DNA of 64,000 bases from the NCBI GenBank assembly GCA_030584065.1, contig CP129489.1, positions 2,523,497 to 2,587,496 of the forward strand, written 5' to 3'. The position numbers and the translations under genes are program-made. Within the stretch, counting starts at the first letter, position 1, and every line of letters starts with the position of its first letter. The DNA comes from Flavobacteriales bacterium. Lineage in GTDB: Bacteria > Bacteroidota > Bacteroidia > Flavobacteriales_F > PHOS-HE28. A model generated the notes under the pieces. The model did not search any database. It saw nothing but the letters and a program-made list of their open reading frames with translations, and was not told the origin of the DNA. Below, in pieces: positions 19,701 to 25,065 of the stretch.

Positions 19701-20457
19701 TGGCGCCACCGGTGGTGACGAGCGGCTGCAGGAAGGAGTAGCCCGTGTTGTAAGGGATGGTGCTGCCGTTGCTGCCCAGGGCTGGCGCCAGCTCGAAGGA
19801 GAGCGAGTCGCCGTCGACATCGTTGAAGCCGTGGTTGTAGCTCACGCTCTGGCCCACGCAGGCGAAGGGCGTGGGATCATTCAGGTAGCGCGGCGAGTTG
19901 TTGCAGGCCGCAGCGGTCTGGTTGAGCCGTGCATAGAGATAGAGGTTGCGAGAGCCCGGGTTGTTGAGCGAGGTGATGGCGTTGTTCCGGCAGCAGAGGT
20001 CCCAGTCGATGATCCAGTCGCTCCCGCATGCGCCGTAGGCGCTCAGGTTCACCACGGCGCTGTAGCGGTAGCGCTCGATGCCGTACTGCCCCGAAGAGCT
20101 CAGGCAACGGTCCACTGCGGTCCCGCAGATCGGCGTCACCACGTCCACGCCGTCAAGGCTGAAGCAGGGGTTGAGCGTGGCGCCGCAGGCCGTGCTGCGC
20201 AGGCGGAACTGGCGTCCGTTGCTGCAGTTGGTCGGTGCCGCAACGCCGTTGCAGTCGCGGTAGAAGTTGAGCCGCACGCGGTAGATGCCGGTGCCGATGC
20301 ACTCGTAGGTGAGCTCGCCGCCCATGGCGTGCGTAGCCCGCGCCTCGCCCTGCCAGAAGAGGAGGGCGGCCAGGGCGGCCATCAGGTGGAGCAGGAAGCG
20401 AGCGGGTGATTTCCCCGCGTGGCGCAGGGCGATCGGGAGGCGTCGTTGTGCCGTCAT
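10711..20457 (-). CDS. Giant T9SS-secreted repeat adhesin (SprB-like), 31 Ig/PKD-like repeats
   Basis: 3248 residues. Signal peptide ending near FLLHLMAALAALLFWQGEARA, then an N-terminal region (about 40-430) opening with THAMGGELTYECIG and NFYRDCNG, typical of Bacteroidota gliding-associated surface proteins. About 31 tandem repeats of roughly 88 residues follow, each starting A-x-AGPDQ-x-x-C, with a central GTWT-x-VSG and ending W-T-x-x-NGPC-x-x-x-x-D-x-V. The C-terminal about 95 residues (IPDAYSPNGDGVNDVF ... FNRWGNKVYE ... YTGFIYLRR) are the gliding-motility/type B sorting domain. Exported by the T9SS to the cell surface, probably for adhesion or gliding. Two conserved cysteines per repeat suggest disulfide-stiffened modules. 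The frame is intact over 9.7 kb. Confidence 0.93.
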   Translation of the reverse strand: MTAQRRLPIALRHAGKSPARFLLHLMAALAALLFWQGEARATHAMGGELTYECIGTGIYRVRLNFYRDCNGVAAPTNCSNGRQFRLRSTACGATLNPCFSLDGVDVVTPICGTAVDRCLSSSGQYGIERYRYSAVVNLSAYGACGSDWIIDWDLCCRNNAITSLNNPGSRNLYLYARLNQTAAACNNSPRYLNDPTPFACVGQSVSYNHGFNDVDGDSLSFELAPALGSNGSTIPYNTGYSFLQPLVTTGGANGVQIDPVTGTITFVPSIQQVGVVTVRVREWRNGVQIGEYIRDVQFVIITCTNNLPQVSGVNGTGTYTYSVCAGVPFCFTVNSSDADAGQTVTMSWNNGIPGATFTTTSGPLPVGTFCWTPTASDIGPNLFAVNVADNACVLNGVNNFGYVVQVTPPFTPANAGPDQSVCGTTATLAGQLPWPVQGTWSVVSGSGTFANPNSPTTSVSGLGLGANTFRWTVNYGTCGTTSDDVVITSFNPAQPAANAGPDQSICLPSTGTTLAANSAPAPASGAWVLVSGTGTFADAASPTTAVSGLSVGANVFRWTITNGPCGAPTSDQVTVFVFSNAQPTANAGPDQQLCAPSSSATLAGNAPIAPATGSWTVVAGTGTFANASSPSTAVSGLGIGVNTFRWTISNGPCVPPTTQDEVSIVVFNPASPAANAGPNQSVCSSSTTLAGNAPLAPASGVWSVVSGTGTFTDATSPTTGVSGLSFGANVFRWTLSNGPCANGVTSSQVTITRFDPALPAPNAGPDQDVCTATGSSFASATLAASAVALPATGSWSIVSGPAGAVITAPASPTTTVTNLAVGTHTLRWTVSNGPCIPPTANDQVVIRVFDRNAPAANAGPDQSFCAPVASVTLAANAPTAPASGSWTVVSGAGTFADATNPATTVTGMALGVNIYRWSTSNGPCPGSATTDDVRVTLFDPAVAAADAGADQSLCGAGSTVMAASAVAAPAQGIWTVVSGTATIANANSATTAVTGLVTGSVTLRWTVSNGPCGTTQDEVTILNYDPANAPANAGPDQEICVPVAPNAVIMAASNATFPAIGTWSIVSGPPGAAIADANSPTTQIGNLAVGTYVFSWSVDNGPCPSGVTADEVTVRVFDFGTPAADAGPDQSLCTTNGTATMAGSAIISPATGTWTLVSGTGTITDPSSPITSITGLQVGQNIFQWTVSNGPCSGVTTDQMSIFIYDPNNPLAEAGPDQSFCTPVTSTVLEGSPVTFPAQGVWSQSAGPAATIVSPSSPTSAITGLQVGVSEFTWTVTNGNCPNGITSSTMTITLADGDAQAAVAGPDQSVCGTSSSVVMAANPPTGVATASWSVVAGTASISDASSPTATVTGLSIGLNTLRWSINNGACGITSDLVDIYVFDPNSPAAAAGADQQLCTPTTSTVLTGNTPVFPALGTWTLVSGSGTIANPNSPTTGVSGLSIGANVFQWQVNNGACPSPITTDQVTVFLFDDEAPAANAGADIDVCTPASSVSMAANTPIGPAVGTWTLTGGAGGTVADPNDPNTTISGLPVGTHTYAWTIVNGQCSTTSDEVTIRVFNALNPVANAGNDQQLCLPATSTSLQGSNVISPATGTWTLVSGSGTITNPASPTSLVIGLGTGENIFRWTVSNGPCANGITTDLVSIFVYDDQQAAADAGGDIEICTPASEVTLSGNAAAFPAEGFWFQVSGFGAITDPSDPATTVTGLPAGEHVFQWNIANGPCGTTEDEVRVRVFDANNPVADAGPDQELCTPQTSTVMAGSGLIFPATGQWTLVSGQGSIADPSSPATAITGLAVGENVFEWTVFNGPCAAPTVDRVSIFVFDADNAAADAGQDQDLCTPTNITTLFGNAPIFPATGQWTLVSGQGTITSPDSPTTTVTDLGVGINVFRWTVSNGPCANGLTQDEVTIFLYDLNNPSASAGTDQELCTPQTSTNLQGNTPIVPAFGTWTLISGQGDIADPNDPNTLVTNLAVGENVFMWTMDNGPCETSGSSDLVSIFVFDADNAVADAGPDQELCTADVTTTTLQGSPVTFPAVGTWTLVSGTGTIANPNDPSTVVFDLAIGESIFSWTVTNGPCANGITTDAVSVQVFDANNPNANAGNDQSLCTSEGTSAQLNGSPVTFPAVGTWTVVSGTGTVTDPNSPSTTITGLGVGVIVVEWTVDNGACPNGITSDQAVISLYDENNPVADAGPDQELCTPTGAAAATNLQGSAIIAPAIGTWTLVSGTGSILDPNDPASAVTGLTVGEHIFQWTVSNGPCDPSLTTDIVTIRVYDANNPDAEAGPDQQVCTPVTSATMAGSAITFPAVGTWTVVSGSGDIADLNDPNTEITNLGLGVNVFQWEVYNGSCANSLTSDQVTIILFDAQAPPADAGADQELCFPDNSVTITGNAPVGAAVGTWTLAAGQGDIADPSSPITSVTNLAVGENIFRWTIASGTCVTTDDEVSIFVFDPTNPPADAGLDQELCVPQDSVFMAGSALIFPAQGTWSVLAGAGNPVNPNDPLTLIEQIAIGVNTYQWEVYNGPCGSSLDQVTIVLYDDTTAAANAGPDLETCLPITAINLQGEQPPAPAEGTWTLIAGTGIIADPNDPNTQITGLSQGVNTFVWTLEWDPCPNNGVLTDTVSVRVYNPSAPLADAGPDQELCTPVDQTAMAGNVPETPGVGTWTQVLGAPAVIVSPNDPATVITGLGVGSYQFVWEIYNGQCGFGPPSRDTVQVDIFDGEAAPAQAGNDINWCTPTNSAVLIANDPVFPAVGTWVSISGTGTLADPNDPNTAVFGLGVGEHVFEWTIDNGACGTSSDQISVFIFDGDQPAADAGPDQELCTPATSTALAANAVTFPGTGQWTVIAGTGSFADDASPTTTVSGLSVGTNTFRWTISNGPCEGSSDEVTITVFDASQPAANAGPDKQLCTPVTSTGLSGSAVTFPATGTWVFVSGTGTLSDPNDPNATLSGLGVGTIVLQWVVDNGPCGITTDQVTIQVFDGQAPAAAAGPDQSYCTPIDGPVTMLASSATAPATGSWSLVSGQGTIVDAADPFTAITGLGLGENIFRWTVDNGECGLTSDAVSITVFDSAVPAADAGPSQQFCQDITTATLDAVPATSTASGSWSLVSGSGVIEEPGNPASAVTGLALGTNVFAWTVTNGDCGTTSDTMVVFIKDCLTITIPDAYSPNGDGVNDVFVITNIESYPGSKFIVFNRWGNKVYEAAPYTNQWDGTSQFGSAFKEGLPESTYYYVLDLGTDADPYTGFIYLRR
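11163..19236 (-). repeat. Tandem protein-coding repeats (31 copies of about 260 bp)
   Basis: I counted 31 AxAGxD-type module starts in the adhesin. Modules vary from about 80 to 92 residues and are diverged rather than identical. N-terminal modules favour ANAGPDQS and SGTGTFADA; central and C-terminal ones favour ADAGPDQELCTP and FPAVGTWTLVSG. Boundaries are approximate. Confidence 0.85.
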
Positions 20458-20923
20458 GTACCGGACTGCTTGAGTGGCCCTGCCGTAGGCGCCGTTGCGC
20501 TCGGAGCGGATTCCCGTCCCTGTGGATCGCCATCGGCCCGGCTCATCGGCTCAGGAATGACCGCCGATGCACCCGGCCACACTGCGATCCGCGCTTTCCG
20601 GTCAGGTGCCGGGCAAACCTATCCGCAGCCCATGCGCTCAGCGGATGGCGCCTTCCGCACTTGTCAACAGCGCCGTGTGGGCCGACCCGTGGAATGCTGC
20701 CTTGCAGGCAGCGGGCCCCTGGGTGCCGCTCATCGATGCGCTCGTCATCCTCGTCGAAGGAACGGCTGGTTTCGCTGATGTCGCGGTGCAGGCGCAGCGT
20801 GGGCTTCCACGGACCGCAATGGAGCATCCCCGCCGCCGCTCAACAGACCGCTGGTGATGATTCGCGACCCCTCGCCGATCTGCAAGCAAGCGCCTGCGAT
20901 AGCTTTCGATAAACATCCGCCCT
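20458..20923. other. Intergenic region between divergent adhesin and S8 protease genes
   Basis: 466 bp without a gene I can support. It must hold the leftward promoter of the adhesin operon, for which I see no clear -7 box, and the rightward promoter of the S8 protease near 20900. Short open frames on both strands here lack family motifs and have arginine-rich shadow composition. Confidence 0.5.
20900..20907 (+). promoter_or_regulatory. -7 promoter box (TAGCTTTC) for the S8 protease gene
   Basis: TAnnTTTC octamer 16 nt before the ATG at 20924. No convincing -33 element was found. Confidence 0.4.
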
Positions 20924-22471
20924 ATGCGCCGCTCATTCGCCCTTATCACCCTGGTCGCCCTCATCGCCTCCTGCCGTCGCGAAGAGCCGGCGGCCCCGCA
21001 GGACTTCACGCAGGAAGGCCTCTTGGTGGAGAGCAGCCCTGCCCTGCCCGAACCTGCCGGGGATCCCTACACGCAGGAGGAGCTCGACCGCATCGTGATC
21101 CGCACCCTGGAGTCGCGCAACGATTTCCGATGGGAGTGGATGGACCTGCGCACGCTTTGGAGCGCCGTGCAGTACAATGACCACACCCTTGCCATCGGCT
21201 ACCAGCCCGCAGGCGCCGTCGGGGTTGACGACCGCCTGCACGAGGTCGATATCCGCAGCGGAGCGTGGAAGGCGGTGCACGATGCGCTGCTGGCCCGCAT
21301 CCTCGATGCGCTGAATGCCGACAGGAAGTCGGAACCCGTTACGCTCGACGACATCCTGGTGGAGGACGACCCCGTGCTGCCGATCCTCACCCTGCGCCTC
21401 ACCGACAAGCGGGCGATCACCATGCTGGCCAACCTGCGCAACGTGCGCTACCTCGAGCCCTTGGACTACTTCCCGGAGGCCGGGCGCGATCAGCGGAGCA
21501 CCAGCGGCTGCAATGCCAGCACCACGGCAGTGAACGCCGCCGACCTCACCACCATCACGCCGAATGCCCGCCTGCCGTGGAACTTCAACAACCACGGCAT
21601 CCCCGCCGCATGGACCTCCGTCACGGGCGCAGGCATCACCGTGGGGATCATCGATGCGGGCATCAGCTCCGCGCAGCCGCTCATCGGCGCCGACTTCAAC
21701 AACGGCGACAGCGATGCGGGGCGCACCATCACCACCGGCTACACCTACGGCGGCAGCGCCTTCAGCAGCTGCGCTCACGGCACCAGCATGAGCGGCCAGG
21801 CCGTTGGGCCGCGCAACGCCACGGGCGCCGCCACCGGCGTGGCCTACCGCAGCAGCCTGCGGTTCATCCGCGCCTGCCAGGACGTGGTGCTCGACCAGAG
21901 CGGCGAGCGTACCGGCGTGAAGAACGCGCTCGTCGCCCTCGGCGATGACCCTGCCGTGCGCGTCATCAGCATGAGCATCGGAACGCCCTTCAGCAGCAGC
22001 GTGCTCACCGATGGCGTCAACTACGCGTATGGCAAGGGCAAGATGCTCATGGCCGCGGCCGGCACGAGCTTCAGCTGGACAAGCTGGTGGGGCGTGATCT
22101 ACCCTGCAGCGCTCCCGAAATGCGTGGCGGTGACCGGCGTGAAGGAGAGCGGAGCCAAATGCAGCAGCTGCCACGACGGCAGCCAGGTGGACCTCACGAT
22201 CTGCATGGAGCGAAATGCGAGCAGCAGCCGCAACTCGCTCAGCCTGCCGCCCAGCGGCACCTCGCCCATCTACATCGGCGGCAGCAGCAGCGCCACCGCC
22301 ACCGCAGCGGGCATAGCCGCGCTGGTGTGGAGCGCACGGCCCACCGCCACGCGTGAGCAGGTGCTGGGCTGCCTCACCTCCACCGCGCAGTTCGCGGCGG
22401 CACCGAGCGGCAGCAAGGGGTACGGCAACATCAACGCGGCGGCCGCGGTCAACTGCGCACTGGCACCCTAG
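20924..22471 (+). CDS. S8 (subtilisin) family peptidase, predicted lipoprotein
   Basis: 515 residues. The N-terminus MRRSFALITLVALIASC has a lipobox, so it is probably anchored in an envelope membrane. A propeptide-like region covers about 20-225. The subtilase domain shows Asp244 (GIIDAGIS), His285 (CAHGTSMSG) and Ser455 (GGSSSATATAAG in place of GTSMAAPHVAG). The position of the oxyanion Asn in the usual AAGN reads AAAGT, so that residue appears to be Thr. A CSSCHDGSQVDLTIC insert could form disulfides. A serine endopeptidase is the likely function, but the oxyanion change leaves activity open. No CTD is present, so it is not a T9SS cargo. Confidence 0.88.
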   Translation: MRRSFALITLVALIASCRREEPAAPQDFTQEGLLVESSPALPEPAGDPYTQEELDRIVIRTLESRNDFRWEWMDLRTLWSAVQYNDHTLAIGYQPAGAVGVDDRLHEVDIRSGAWKAVHDALLARILDALNADRKSEPVTLDDILVEDDPVLPILTLRLTDKRAITMLANLRNVRYLEPLDYFPEAGRDQRSTSGCNASTTAVNAADLTTITPNARLPWNFNNHGIPAAWTSVTGAGITVGIIDAGISSAQPLIGADFNNGDSDAGRTITTGYTYGGSAFSSCAHGTSMSGQAVGPRNATGAATGVAYRSSLRFIRACQDVVLDQSGERTGVKNALVALGDDPAVRVISMSIGTPFSSSVLTDGVNYAYGKGKMLMAAAGTSFSWTSWWGVIYPAALPKCVAVTGVKESGAKCSSCHDGSQVDLTICMERNASSSRNSLSLPPSGTSPIYIGGSSSATATAAGIAALVWSARPTATREQVLGCLTSTAQFAAAPSGSKGYGNINAAAAVNCALAP

Positions 22472-22488
22472 GGCTCATCAAGCCGGGA

Positions 22489-22510
22489 GCGGGCGGGGCG
22501 CCCCGCCCGC
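22489..22510. terminator. Perfect GC palindrome downstream of the S8 protease
   Basis: Two 11-base arms (GCGGGCGGGGC / GCCCCGCCCGC) with no spacer, starting 18 nt after the stop. A strong stem without a following T-run; a terminator or mRNA 3' stabiliser is the likely role. Confidence 0.5.
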
Positions 22511-22570
22511 CTCGCGGCCGCCGTTGCCCAGCCCATCGCCACCGTTGGCCGCACCGTCCGCCCCTTTCCA

Positions 22571-22612
22571 ACTAAATCCTTGGCTATTCGACTAATACTT
22601 TAGTTATAATTG
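22571..22612 (+). promoter_or_regulatory. BlaI-type operator overlapping the blaI promoter
   Basis: An unusually AT-rich patch. ACTAA-N4-TTAGT forms an inverted repeat at 22591-22604, and a further ACTAA half-site lies at 22571-22575, exactly 20 bp (two helical turns) upstream. The repeat sits between a TTG at 22580-22582 (-33-like) and a -7-like TATAATTG at 22605-22612, which is 5 nt before the ATG at 22618. The geometry suits autorepression by the adjacent BlaI-family protein. The pattern is seen; the binding protein is inferred. Confidence 0.65.
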
Positions 22613-22617
22613 GGGCC

Positions 22618-22983
22618 ATGGAACGCCTCACGCGCGCCGAGGAGACGGTGATGCACGCCCTCTGGAAGCTGGGCCCGTCCTTCGTGAAGGACCTGGTCAA
22701 GGCCATGCCCCGGCCGCGGCCGGCCGTCACCACCGTGAGCACCATCGTGCGCATCCTGGAGGAAAAGGGCTTCGTCGGGCATGAGGCCTTCGGCCGCAGC
22801 CACCGCTACCACGCCCTCGTGAGCCGCGAAGCCTACGGCAAGCGCGCAGCGCGACGGCTGCTGCACGACTACTTCGCCGGGTCGCCGCACGCCCTGCTCT
22901 CCTCCTTCATGGAGCGAGAGGACATCGGGGCGGAGGAGCTCGATGCGCTGCTACGCCTCATCAAGAAGCACCGCAAGCCATGA
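22618..22983 (+). CDS. BlaI/MecI/CopY family transcriptional repressor
   Basis: 121 residues. A winged helix-turn-helix (about 1-75; LTRAEETVMHALWKLGPSFVKDLVKAMP, TTVSTIVRILEEKGFVGHEAFGRSHRYHALVSREAY) is followed by a dimerisation helix region with SFMEREDIGAEELDALLRLI. It represses its own operon until cleaved or released by the partner membrane peptidase. It overlaps the M56 gene by 4 bp (ATGA), as in bla/mec systems. The target in Bacteroidota is often envelope or TonB-related genes rather than beta-lactamase, and none is adjacent here. Confidence 0.93.
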   Translation: MERLTRAEETVMHALWKLGPSFVKDLVKAMPRPRPAVTTVSTIVRILEEKGFVGHEAFGRSHRYHALVSREAYGKRAARRLLHDYFAGSPHALLSSFMEREDIGAEELDALLRLIKKHRKP

Positions 22984-24119
22984 CGCCCGCGATCCTCTGG
23001 TACCTCAAGGCCAATGCCGCGCTCGCGCTGCTGCTCGGCGCCTACTGGCTGGCGCTCCGATACGAGACCTGGCTTGCGGGCCGCAGGGCGTGGCTCCTCG
23101 GCGCGGCCATCTCCGCCCTCCTGCTGCCGCTCCTTCCGCCGTTCCCGCTTCCCGCCGCTACCGTCCTGCAGGACCTGCCCGTGCTACGCCTCGCCCCCGC
23201 CTTCGCGCAGAAGGCACCCGCCATCGATGCCGCTTCGCTGCTGGTGACGCTGCATGCGCTGGTGAGCGTCGCGCTGATCGCGCGCCTCGGCTGGCGCATC
23301 CGGAGGGCCACACGCGCGCTCGCCCATGGCCTCGGCGGCGCCTCCTCCTTCTTCGGCAGGATCCACATTCCCGATGGCGCATCCGTCCGCGACCGCGCTG
23401 CGATGCTGGCCCACGAACGCGCCCATGCCGCGCTCGGCCACAGTTGCGATGTGGTCGCGCTCGAGCTCCTCGCCGCAGCCTGCTGGTCAAGCCCCCTCTG
23501 GCGCATCCTGCTGCGCGAACTCCGCCGCGTGCACGAGTACCAAGCCGATGCGATCGCTGCGCGGTCGACCGACCACTACCCCGAGCTGCTCCTCGCCAGC
23601 GCGCTCGGCGTTCCTTCCGAAGCGCTCCTCAACCGGTTCCGCACATCCAACCTCCAACACCGCATCCGCATGCTCCACAACAACCGCCCCCCGCGCAAAG
23701 CGCTGCCCAAACTGCTGATCGCCCTGCCCCTGGTGCCCCTCCTCGCGCTCCTCACCGGCACCAGCCGCATTCCTGCCGGCATCCCGCCGCCTTCGGCCGT
23801 CGTCCTCCAAGCCGACCGTCAGGCGGAATTCCCCGGCGGCATGGAGGCCCTCGTCAAGCACCTCAGCGCAGCCATCGCCTATCCGGAATCGGCCCGTAAG
23901 GACGGCGTGGAGGGCATGGTGCACATCGCCTTCACCGTGCAAGCCAGCGGACGCGTGGCCGGCGCCCATGTGAAGCACGGCGTGCGCGACGACCTCGATC
24001 GCGAAGCAGTGCGCGTGGTGAGCGCGATGCCCGAATGGAAGCCCGCACTCATCAATGGAAAGGCGGTGGATACCGAGCTCACCCTGCCCATCGCCTTCCG
24101 CTTGGGCGCCAAGCCGTAG
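22980..24119 (+). CDS. M56 (BlaR1-like) membrane metallopeptidase with TonB C-terminal domain
   Basis: 379 residues. Hydrophobic N-terminal segments (about 5-25, 38-60, 82-104) precede the zinc motif HERAH at 145-149, with the third-ligand region HEYQADAIA near 180 and another membrane segment at about 243-260. The C-terminal about 95 residues (EFPGGMEALVKHLSAAIAYPESARKDGVEG ... EWKPALINGKAVDTELTLPIAF) are a TonB energy-transducer domain instead of the penicillin-binding sensor of true BlaR1. It probably senses envelope state and cleaves BlaI; the TonB part may contact an outer-membrane receptor. This fusion is common in Bacteroidota, though its signal is unknown. Confidence 0.9.
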   Translation: MTPAILWYLKANAALALLLGAYWLALRYETWLAGRRAWLLGAAISALLLPLLPPFPLPAATVLQDLPVLRLAPAFAQKAPAIDAASLLVTLHALVSVALIARLGWRIRRATRALAHGLGGASSFFGRIHIPDGASVRDRAAMLAHERAHAALGHSCDVVALELLAAACWSSPLWRILLRELRRVHEYQADAIAARSTDHYPELLLASALGVPSEALLNRFRTSNLQHRIRMLHNNRPPRKALPKLLIALPLVPLLALLTGTSRIPAGIPPPSAVVLQADRQAEFPGGMEALVKHLSAAIAYPESARKDGVEGMVHIAFTVQASGRVAGAHVKHGVRDDLDREAVRVVSAMPEWKPALINGKAVDTELTLPIAFRLGAKP

Positions 24120-24182
24120 GCGCTGACCAGCGCCCTGATCGCCGTCAGTGTCCGACCCTGAAGGGCGACCGACCTTTCTGGT

Positions 24183-25022
24183 ATGAATCCGACGGCGGAG
24201 CCCCGGCGCATCCTGCATCCCACCAATCTTGAGGCCGCGGCGACCGGCGCCTTCGCGCATGCCTTGCGCCTGGCCGTCTCCGCCCGCGCCACGCTCACCC
24301 TGCTCCATGCCGGCGAGGAGGACGACCGCACGATGGGGGCCATGCCGCAGGTGCGTGAAACGCTGCGCACCTGGGGGCTGCTCCGCAGCGCCGATGGCGC
24401 ACAGGAGCTGAAGGATCTCGGCCTCGGCGTGCGCAAGCTGCTCGCTAGCGGTGATCCCGTGCAGGCCTGCGCCGACTACCTCGAGGAGCACCGCTGCGAC
24501 CTGGTGGTGCTGCACACGCATCAGCGCGAAGGCGGCGCAGCTTGGCTGGGCGGCCGTGTGGCCGAGCCCGTGGCACGCGAGGCCCAGCAGCCGGTACTGA
24601 TCGTCCCCGGTGGCGCACAAGGCTTCGTGGACCCCGCTACGGGCGCCCTTCGGCTGCAGCGCATCCTGGTACCTATCGACAAGGCGCCCGCACCCGATGC
24701 GGCCGTGCTGCTGACCGTCTGGTTGCTGGAGACGCTCGCCGTGGAGGATGCCGAGGTGATGCTCCTCCATGCCGGCCGGGAGGACCGTGCCCCGCGCGTG
24801 CAGCCGCCCCAGCGCCCCGGATGGCAATGGCACCTGAACGTGCAGGAAGGAGAGGCCGTGGAGACCATCCTGCGCGTGGAGCGCGCGTGGCAACCGCACC
24901 TGGTGGTGATGACCACGCAGGGCCATGATGGCATCCTGGACGCCTTGCGCGGCAGCACCACCGAACGGGTGCTGCGCCAGATTCGCTGCCCCTTGCTGAC
25001 CCGTACGCTCAAGCCGGATTGA
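24183..25022 (+). CDS. Universal stress protein, tandem UspA domains
   Basis: 279 residues with two UspA-like alpha/beta units (about 8-145 and 155-279). Each begins with a strand such as RRILHPTNLEAAATGAFAHALRLA or QRILVPIDKAPAPDAAVLLTVWLL; the second ends with VVMTTQGHDGILDALRGSTTERVLRQIRCPLL, the family's nucleotide-binding tail. A cytoplasmic stress or ATP/AMP-binding protein; the precise role is unknown. It begins 63 bp after the M56 gene. Confidence 0.85.
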   Translation: MNPTAEPRRILHPTNLEAAATGAFAHALRLAVSARATLTLLHAGEEDDRTMGAMPQVRETLRTWGLLRSADGAQELKDLGLGVRKLLASGDPVQACADYLEEHRCDLVVLHTHQREGGAAWLGGRVAEPVAREAQQPVLIVPGGAQGFVDPATGALRLQRILVPIDKAPAPDAAVLLTVWLLETLAVEDAEVMLLHAGREDRAPRVQPPQRPGWQWHLNVQEGEAVETILRVERAWQPHLVVMTTQGHDGILDALRGSTTERVLRQIRCPLLTRTLKPD

Positions 25023-25065
25023 ACCCGGTACGGACATTGCTGTCCAACCCCTGAAACCCATTGCC

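Noticed and set aside
15313-20409. Very long open frame (1698 codons) antisense to the giant adhesin
   Set aside because: Composition is His/Gly/Arg/Ala-rich without any domain, and it mirrors the adhesin repeats. It is the expected shadow of GC-biased third positions on a 9.7-kb repeat gene.
20406-20912. Candidate 168-aa gene in the adhesin/S8 intergenic space
   Set aside because: Overlaps the adhesin start, is Arg/Ser/Cys-rich, shows no motif and has competing frames on both strands.
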